DNA of 64,000 nt, taken from positions 20,788 to 84,787 of the forward strand of contig JAKUCV010001799.1 in assembly GCA_028386065.3 (NCBI GenBank). Reading direction: 5' to 3'. Position numbers and translations under genes: made by a program. Each line of letters starts with the position of its first letter. Position 1 is the stretch's first letter. Of the stretch, positions 56,699 through 64,000 are shown one piece after another. Origin of the DNA: Turnera subulata. Its lineage: Eukaryota > Streptophyta > Magnoliopsida > Malpighiales > Passifloraceae. Below the pieces are notes generated by a model, which was not told where the DNA came from, did not search any database, and was given only the letters and a program-made list of their open reading frames with translations.

Positions 56699-59607
56699 TG
56701 AAACACCCCGATTAAAATTTACCCATCATACAGTAACTACTGAATAACAGTGCCGAAACGTGGCACAAACAGTAAAAACAATAAGAAACGTGGCCCAATA
56801 ATAATAACAATTACCCGACCTCGGGTATCTCAACATCAACAGCACAGCGGAAGCATTTATAGTCACAATGTAAACATATGCAAAGCCCAATGCAACTAAT
56901 GGATCCGAGTCCCGCCCGAGGGTACACTGCAGTCGCCGAAATGCAATCCTAACCTAACCTGCAAGGACAGTGTGAGGGGTGAGACCAACCACTGTCTCAC
57001 CGATAAATAAATAAACCACAGTATACAAGCAACCGTATATACACCAATGCCATCGCAGTACATTAGAGGTACAGCAAGCACAACATAACATCGGAATCAG
57101 ACAACTACCAGACCTTACTTTACGACTGACATCACACCGTTAAGCTAGTCCTCTAAACTCACAGACAATCGGCGACTGACTGTCCAGTTTTATCATTAGG
57201 GCCCTTGTCACATGATAAGTATTGGCCGTGCCTGGTAGCTAGGTTAGCTAACCCCAGGGTGCTCCCCGCTAAATATCACAAATCATATCTCAAATAGCCG
57301 AGTCCCGCAGTCCTCGGCGGAAGTCCCGCACTCCTTCCTATAACAAATCAACTGAGTCCCGCAGTCCTCAGCCGGGAGTCCCGCAGTCCTCCCTATCATA
57401 TCACCATCACAAGGTGACTACCATCTGGTCGTACCAATACCTGTCACGTGACAATCTAGATGTCTAGATGATATTACCACTGTTTATTATTATTTCTTAT
57501 TCCACTATCCAACAGTAATTCTTCATACTCACTTTCCCGAGCAGGCTCACAGCCTCACAGCTCCTCTGGGAATCCAACGTTACAATACTAGGTCACTGCC
57601 ATTGACCGATCAAACACCACATATCTCATACGAACAACACAATAATCATATCATTGTCACAAAGCTCAACAGCTAGTCCACAGTAGTCATCAAGCATACA
57701 ACAATAATCACAACAATAGCCAGCAATAGCACGACAGGCACGGCAAGATAACATATAAATAACATTCGAACAAACAACCGAGGTATCACAGGCAGCATAC
57801 CGAAGCTTATAAGTTTATATCCTCACCTGGTATGTCTCTGAAACCGACACATACTCCATATGGCTTGTTTGTCCCAAAAAGGTCCGTTTCCGGGCTCGCC
57901 GAAAAAATTCCGGGACACCGGAAACTCGCCGGATTCCGGTCAGCACCACTCGTCAAGATAGCTCACCCTTCCTTTTACTGTTCATCACCCATAAAAAAGT
58001 CCAAACCTCCAAGCAGCACCATCATCAAACCAGTCGCCAACACCACCATCATACCCACTGCCACACTCCGGTGAACGGAATTCCACCACATAGCGGCATC
58101 CACCACCCCAAACACCAAAACCCAAAACCACAGCAGTCCCACCGGCGACATCATGCCCACACGCATCCACGAATCCAACAACACCCAACACACACCCACA
58201 ATACCCAACAAAACCGATCAATCACGTAATTAAAACAACAAGACCCAACTACAACAATCGGGTTAAGGAAGTGAAGGAATCAAGGGAAGCAGAAGAGGAA
58301 AGGTAAGAATCGGTTGCTAATCTTACCCTCACAACCATACGGCAGCGTTGTCATGGGCAGATCGAGGGTGAATCATCCGGGAAAGGGAGCGGAGGCGATT
58401 CGGCGGTAGCGTCGCTCCCCTGTTTGTCAGCGGCTTCGACGGCGGCGCCTTTGCGTTGGAAGGCGGTGGCACGGCAGAGACGGAGCGAGGGTGGCGTGCA
58501 GGTACAGTCCGACGGCTCGGGGACGGCAGCGAGGGAAAAGTGATGGCGGCGCAACAGGAATTGAGGAGAAGAGGGCATCGGCGACGACGACTTGGAGAGG
58601 ACAAGGCGGCGTCGTCGCGGGTAGAGGTAGAGGAGGAGGCGGCGGCGTCGCCTCGCTGCAGTGGCAGCGCAAGACGGCTGCAGGGGAAGAAGAGAGAGAC
58701 AGCGACGTGTGCTGAAGGAGAAGACAAAGGTCCCCGGCGGCGGTCAGAGGAGGAAGATGGTTGCAGAGGAAGGAGGAGATGGCGGTTTTGGGGAGGGGAG
58801 GGAAGGAGTGGAGCGGTGCTGTGGTGGTGTGGTTGGCGGTTGACGGTGGTCTCAGGTGGTGGTGGCTTTGAGGAGAAAGGAGAAGATTGGGGTTGAGGGA
58901 GGAGGTGAAGATGAGAAAAGAAGAAAGTGGTGGTGGGCTGTTGGTGGAGAATCAGGTGAAAAATGAAAGAAAAGGGGAAGGAGACGAGGAAAGTGGGGAA
59001 GGTTTGGAAGAAAAATGAGAAAAAAATAAATGAGAAATGAAAGGAGAAAGAGAAGGTTGTCGGGCAATTATTGGTGCCTTGCGACACCAAAACGACGTCG
59101 TTTTGGACGTCCACAGGCACCAGTCAACACCTTGGTCAAAACGCAGCTCTCCTTGTGTTTTATGTTTTGGCTTAGCCAAAACTACATCGTATCGATCGAA
59201 ACTACACTAAACCTTGTGTTTTGACACTAACTTAACCTTTGTAACATATAAACATTACCTAACAATTATTCTTTTATAAAATTTCAAAATAAATAACCAA
59301 AGATTAATTTATTAAATATCATGGAAATGAAAGATGAAATTTTCTTTCTAAATTATAATTAGTAAATTGTTGCAACATAATTATCATAGAAAAATAATAT
59401 ATTAATATTACAATTAATGTTTGATTAGAATTTAACAATAATAATGATAATAACTATAATTTGAGAGTAGTAAAAATAATAGTAAAGATTGTAAAAATTC
59501 ACTCGGACTGGTAAAATTCTTGATTAACCGCGATAAAATTTCATTAACCACCGTAAAAGTCAAAACAGCTTGGTAAAAATCACGAAAATTTTACTCGGGT
59601 CGTTACA
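56699..59607 (-). repeat. S: solo LTR of a related gypsy family (2.9 kb)
   Basis: On the minus strand it starts TGTAACGACCCG and ends GGGGTGTTTCA, the same termini type as P and G. It is flanked by TATAT on both sides (56694-56698 and 59608-59612). No internal region is attached, so it is a solo LTR left by LTR-LTR recombination. It has the same layout: conserved 'gtgaggggtgagacc' block (about 56970), hairpin array (57297-57393), CpG-rich block (58330-58900) and AT-rich end. The long ORFs in the CpG-rich block are not supported. Confidence 0.9.
57297..57393 (-). repeat. hairpin array in solo LTR S (invariant 10-nt loop)
   Basis: Four hairpins with loop TCCCGCAGTC (plus strand; TCCCGCACTC in the second). 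Stems are GCCGAG/CTCGGC (57297-57318), GGAAG/CTTCC (57319-57338), CTGAG/CTCAG (57352-57371) and GGGAG/CTCCC (57374-57393). All stems pair perfectly. Only the inner AG/CT is shared. Confidence 0.9.
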
Positions 59608-59612
59608 TATAT

Positions 59613-60715
59613 TATATTCATTATTAATATAAATTAATATACTAGTTTGTTAATATAAACTAGTATAATCAAATAATTATTTAAAGTAGAAAATGAATTC
59701 AATTCCGTTTAGGCCTCATGAATAGTTTACTTTTTTCCTTTTTAAACAAGAGGGAGGTACGAAGAATCCAACACATGACCGTTTGATTCTAATGGCTGTA
59801 CTACTATATTGAAAGAAAATTTCAACAAAAAAAAATTAATTTAATGGATGAGCATAAAAAATTTTATATTCTAATACTTTGCTATAATGAAAAATGGCTT
59901 AGTACTAACCACTATACAATGTTAAAAAAATTGGACTGGACCTGCCCCTTAAACCTACGGTAAAGATTAATAACATTTTTCATCCTTATGTTTTTTCTTT
60001 TAGACATTTTTTTCATCCATCATCAGTGTAGTTGTTAGAATAATAAAACAATTCCTAGGGTCTCATCAAACTTTTGGTTTTTTGGAGAAGGGGAGACTAA
60101 CTTAGAATTTTTCTCATGCTTTTGTTATATTAAATCTTCAATTATGTATTCTCAGATCTTTTGATATATTTATATGAATAAAGAATGCTCCTTATACTTT
60201 AAAAAAAAAATGGACACGGTCCGCAAAGAAAAAAAGACTAACCACATTTATGTTTTCCCTTTGGCATATTTTTTCATCCATCTGTTATAAAACATATATT
60301 TTCATCCATGTGTTGAATTTCAGGACATTTTTCCTTTTCCTTCCATTTTTCCCACAAAAAATAATGCTGGCGTGTTAATTTTTCTAATGATACATCAGTA
60401 TAGCTGTTAGAATAATAAAACAATTCCTAGGGTCTCATCAAACTTTTGGATTTAATCAAACACCCAAGTCATTTTTTAATTTCAGGCAGCATTAATTTTT
60501 TCGAGACCAATTCATTTTTATTTGCTTCTCTTTTAGAAGGGAAGGCTAACTTATTGTTAAAATTGGGCCACTAATGTGCGTATGCTTCAAAATCATCAGT
60601 TTGTTAATTAACTGATTAAAGAGAGGCTATCTTGTATCAGAATGTAAAGGAGCTGCTTTATTCTCCCTTCTATTAATAACAGATCGATTTTGATTAAGGA
60701 AAATGAAGAAGAAAG
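59613..60715. other. AT-rich 3' flank of the ERF gene with a partial direct repeat
   Basis: No gene. A segment containing 'gttagaataataaaacaattcctag' occurs at about 60034 and again at about 60413, each following a 'ttcatccat' phrase. The part nearest the ERF gene (60450-60715) matches the flank of the truncated ERF at 20750-21120. Confidence 0.6.
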
Positions 60716-61555
60716 CTAAATACATACAAATTTCCTAGCATTTCTATTTGTATTCTTCTGCTTCCAAAGAGGAAGAAGAGGAAAAGAAGAGGAAGAAGAA
60801 GAGGGCTGTGGCAAGCCACGCTTGCGCGCTAATCTATGTGGGATATGACAGCCAACCAAATGTGGGAAATTAAGCTTAGCTTTGGCACCACGCATCTTGA
60901 AAGCAGCAAAATCATAAGCCAGAGCTGCTCCCTCTGGATCGTTATACGTCCCCAGCCAAATTCTTGAACCTTTCTTCTTCGGGTTCCTAATCTCTGCCGC
61001 AAAAGTCCCGCATGCTCTCCTCCTCACCCCCATATAGCTCTTTGCCTTTGGCTGCACGGCATAGCTACATGCGGTGGTTGTTGCTTCCGGGGCATTGGCT
61101 GAAACCCAACTTAAATTCTCATTTTTGGGCTCTCTGGAGCTTGAAAGGCTAGAAGGAGATGAAGTCTCCGGTTCGGGTTGTTGCATCACTTTGAGTGCTT
61201 CAGGATGTGAAGTTTCACAAGTCATATATGCACTAGAGTTGTCTGCCAAGGATAGTACGTCAGCCCAGTTGTTTGTCACCCGAAGGCTATTAATGCTTGA
61301 AGAACCCTGAGTGCTTGAAGAACCCTGAGTGTAGACTGGTGCATTTATATCCATGCCAATACCCAGCAAATCATCATCTCCAAGAAGATGACGGCGAATC
61401 GAATCTAAAATGGCACAATTGGAGTTTGAGGAACTTCGGTGAGACATTTTCTGTTGTAAGATTGATTTGAGAAGAGAAGTGGGTGCATGTTGGACTTTAG
61501 GGGAATTGAGAATTTTTGAGTTCATTTTTGTTGTCATGGTTCCATGTACCTTCAT
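60716..61555 (-). CDS. AP2/ERF transcription factor (group IX-like)
   Basis: 279 codons as read from the first ATG, no intron needed. An N-terminal '[14 protein letters not shown]' (about 49-62) is like the motif of group IX ERFs (ERF13/Pti type). It is followed by a Ser-rich and acidic middle, then one AP2 domain at about 175-233 ([20 protein letters not shown] to KLNFPHLVG) and a Ser-rich, basic tail. Such factors bind GCC boxes in defence and ethylene-response promoters. Two AP2 positions are odd: YRG reads YMG and PWGK reads ACGT, losing a Trp that contacts DNA. TATAAATA at 61563-61570 is too close to the first ATG, so translation may begin at Met7 (61537) or Met11 (61525). A truncated paralogue lies at 21121-21408. 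Confidence 0.85.
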   Translation of the reverse strand: MKVHGTMTTKMNSKILNSPKVQHAPTSLLKSILQQKMSHRSSSNSNCAILDSIRRHLLGDDDLLGIGMDINAPVYTQGSSSTQGSSSINSLRVTNNWADVLSLADNSSAYMTCETSHPEALKVMQQPEPETSSPSSLSSSREPKNENLSWVSANAPEATTTACSYAVQPKAKSYMGVRRRACGTFAAEIRNPKKKGSRIWLGTYNDPEGAALAYDFAAFKMRGAKAKLNFPHLVGCHIPHRLARKRGLPQPSSSSSSFPLLPLWKQKNTNRNARKFVCI

Positions 61556-61562
61556 GTGCTAG

Positions 61563-61570
61563 TATTTATA
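61563..61570 (-). promoter_or_regulatory. TATA box of the ERF gene
   Basis: CCTATAAATACTAG context on the minus strand. A start site about 30 nt downstream would fall near 61539, inside the annotated frame. Confidence 0.5.
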
Positions 61571-61659
61571 GGAGATAATTTAATCCCTTGTTTTTTTTAA
61601 TGTTCGATCAGGAGTGTTCTAAAGAGGAATAAAGCAATATGTACCAAATATATATTGGA

Positions 61660-61920
61660 TTAAAGCATTTTTTGGTCCCTGTGTAAGGCCTCAAAGTTGG
61701 AATTCATCCTCGTGTAGGATTTTGGCCTTTTTTCATCCCTGCGTTCTACCCGTTTAGTCTATTTTGATCACTTCAGCCGGAATTCGTGGAGAATCGCTGA
61801 TGTGGCACATTTTCCGGTGTCACATCAGCTTTGTGGGACCGACATGTCAGGAAAAACTCAAAACCAAACCAAGATCCACCCGACCGGTTCTGCCCACCCG
61901 AATGACCCAGAACTCAAAAT
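61660..61920. repeat. possible MULE-like terminal arm (phrase-repeat type)
   Basis: Contains 'ttttttggtccctg' and similar spaced phrases ('catccctgcg', 'tttagtctatttt') followed by 'gatgtggcac', in the style of long MULE/MITE arms. No partner arm was found, so this is tentative. Lies upstream of the ERF gene. Confidence 0.3.
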
Positions 61921-62759
61921 ATAATTTTATTATTTTTAATTATAACAAATAATTTGAATAATAAACTTAGCCTATTTCTAAAATAATAAGACAGAATATA
62001 TATTATTTTATATTTAAAAAATATTTTCACAATATTTTATTTTTCTTGTTTCCTTTGAATATGTATATGGTTAAATGACATTTTATATCCGTTAGCAAAA
62101 CTAGGTAATAATATCGTTTTAACATGTAGTAGCGACTAATTTTGTTTTTTAATGACATGTGTCCTCATTGGGTTGGCCCCGCGTGCCATGGAATTGATCG
62201 AAGAGTTTTTCTTGTCAAGAATTATTATGTATAGGTACGATAAAAATTTGAATTGAAATAATATTTTGGCATTTTAAAATGATTAAAAGCACCACCGGCT
62301 ATTGTACCAAAAAAAAAAAAACACCACCGGCTTGGCCTTAAGCGAGATTAACACAATTCTTCCTCAGTTCCTCATGCAAATGTAATATCTTGTTCTTTTC
62401 GGTACCCATGAATATATGTATATATATATATATAAAATAAACTTTACCCAAGAAAAGAAAAATTATCGTGGAGCTTCTCTATTTCCCTTCTCTTTGATTT
62501 GGCTTTACTATTTTTTACTCCAGAACTCCAGATCCAAATCAAAAAAGATTTTGTCCAGATCCACTTAACTCTTCAAAAAAACCATCTTGTCCAGATCCAC
62601 TTGTTTTCCAAACACCTATCTCCACTAATTTTGAAATTAATGAGACGACCTTTATAATATATATAATAATAAAAAAAAAAGAATTCCGGCTCGGCCCGGG
62701 AATGCGCTGGCAACAACAGAAAGGAAGGGGTCCGTGTAGCTGCTGCACCCGCCCCCTTC
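61921..62759. other. AT-rich intergenic region
   Basis: No supported gene. It holds a (TA)n run near 62415 and a near-duplicate 'ttgtccagatccactt' at about 62551 and 62588. Confidence 0.5.
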
Positions 62760-62854
62760 TTAGTCAATAGGGCAGCAGGTTTGGCATCTACTAGAAAAGA
62801 GAGAATCCACTTCAGATAACCACGCCTCTTCTAGGCAGCGTGTGGAATGGCCGA

Positions 62855-63010
62855 GAGCGAAGGACCTTTTTGGATATATAATCCAAGTCGAGAGTGGAGT
62901 TACGGGAACAGCCGTCTGATGGAAAATTACTTTCACGTTCGGTTCAGAGAGCACTTTTTTTCGTTGAAAATTCCTCGTTCCCTTTCGTGTGAATTCCCTG
63001 GCAGCGAATA
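62855..63010 (+). other. organelle-like segment (group II intron end?)
   Basis: The stretch around 62905-62960 contains AGCCG and CGGTT arms about 25 nt apart and reads like domain V of an organellar group II intron with its downstream part. Its style differs from the surrounding AT-rich DNA. A nuclear insertion of plastid or mitochondrial DNA is a guess from memory of such sequences. A 152-codon minus-strand ORF across it is unsupported. Confidence 0.3.
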
Positions 63011-63229
63011 AAAAACTTGTGGGGCCCCATCTATTCCATCTCTCAAGCTCCGAATTCAACGAATTCGGAGTTAAAGAAGAAGTTTTGTTGGTGGAGGATC
63101 TGGTGTGGAAGGGAGACAAGAGGGTCTTTAGATGCTGGTGATTGGCGGCGTCAGTGAGGCAGAGGCAGTATCTGCGGGGTTGTAGGTGACGGCGGCAAGG
63201 GGGAGGTGGATGACGCATTGTTTGCTAGC

Positions 63230-64000
63230 TACTTCAAATTTTCTTTTGTCTTTGTATCTCGATTTTGATCTTGGTGGGATTTTTATTAGAGAGTTTGATC
63301 TTTAGTGGGGGTTGTTTTTTCTTCTTTTTTTTTCTTCTTTTAGACTTTAGAGTTTGATGCTCTTGGGATTTCTTCTCATATAAATTATTTAAATTTTGAT
63401 TAATAATAAAGTAAAGCATACCAATAGAAGGGTTAAATAATAATTGATTATTAATAATATGAGAAAATTAAGGTAATTATAAAACTGAAATACTATATCT
63501 AATATTAAATAATAATTGATTATTAACATAAGATGAGACAATTAAGGTTCACTAGAGTTAATGCTAATGTTTGCCAAAATTTAAATTTAATATATCAATT
63601 ACATGTCTAATATGGGACTTTAAGTAAAAACAAATGGGTTAATGGTATATTTGGTACCCCTAGTAGTTCAAATTCGTCAATTGTATACCCCGACTATTTT
63701 TTTCGTCAATTATGTACCCGAACTTTGTGAGTTTGCGTCAATCGTATACCTCGGGCAGCACTTTGATGAAGTGGCATGCTGCCCGTTAATGGTAGGTTGC
63801 AATTTAGTCCCTGATTTTTTAAATTAATCATATAAGTCCTATATTGGTACACAATTTAGTACATATATTTTTTATTATTTAGAGTTAATCCTTAATATTA
63901 TATGTAATTATTAATTACACAATATTTGATTCCTAAATTATTTTTAGTGCATAATAATATTTCTATTAAAATAATTATCATATAATAATTTTGTTATGAT
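63230..64000. other. AT-rich intergenic region with possible MULE-like arm
   Basis: 63637-63850 has the phrase-repeat style ('ttggtacccctag', 'gtataccccgac', 'atgtacccgaac', then 'aagtggca') of long MITE arms, with no partner arm inside the window. The rest shows nothing. Confidence 0.3.

Noticed and set aside
58329..59120. 263-codon ORF (minus) and 146-codon ORF (plus)
   Set aside because: Both lie in the CpG-rich and Phe/Ser/Pro low-complexity part of the solo LTR S. Open frames on both strands are a composition effect.
62760..63218. 152-codon minus-strand ORF
   Set aside because: No domain, no start context or neighbouring signals, and it crosses the organelle-like segment. Possible but unsupported.

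Overview
This is a plant nuclear window, most likely from a eudicot. It holds P-class PPR and AP2/ERF genes, large Ty3/gypsy and Ty1/copia LTR retrotransposons, LINE debris and a MULE-type MITE. AT-rich spacers and spliceosomal-style gene context replace any operon or ribosome-binding-site logic. The species cannot be named from the sequence. About 80% of the window is transposable element. The only gene that looks intact is an ERF transcription factor near the right end (about 60716-61555, minus strand).

Layout. 1-6056 is a non-autonomous gypsy (Tekay-like) element, 'P1': 5' LTR end, primer site, an internal region with two antisense genes (ORF-a, ORF-b), and a 2.8 kb 3' LTR. 6057-8100 is AT-rich spacer with an RNase H remnant. 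8105-9324 is a broken Rf-like PPR gene (PPR-A), cut off by copia sequence. 9325-18634 is copia 'C1', a truncated copy and a full-length copy sharing one LTR; its leader carries an array of 18 AACATCGATGTT palindromes. 18635-21120 is spacer. 21121-21624 holds a truncated ERF and a LINE fragment. 21625-27490 ('X', minus) and 28495-35547 ('Y', plus) are two head-to-head decayed copia elements. In both, the gag-protease-integrase part is replaced by an antisense copy of ORF-a and by hairpin arrays. 35995-37137 is a second broken PPR (PPR-B), ended by a hAT-like terminus.

37455-56201 is a nest. A second P-type element ('P2', plus, again with antisense ORF-a and ORF-b) has in its 5' LTR a minus-strand tandem array LTR-int-LTR-int-LTR ('G', 38281-47920), bounded by the 5 bp duplication ATTAT. 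P2 is followed by another LTR fragment ('P3'). 56699-59607 is a solo LTR ('S', minus) with TATAT target duplications. 59608-64000 holds the ERF gene, dispersed-repeat arms and a short organelle-like segment.

Two themes stand out. First, ORF-a (227 codons, C-terminal half like the start of a LINE APE endonuclease) sits antisense in four elements from two LTR superfamilies, each time with a TATA box 50-120 bp upstream. Second, several otherwise different LTR families carry arrays of small hairpins whose stems co-vary while the loop stays fixed. The S solo LTR (57297-57393) shows this most clearly. All alignments here were made by eye; identities and counts are hand estimates.
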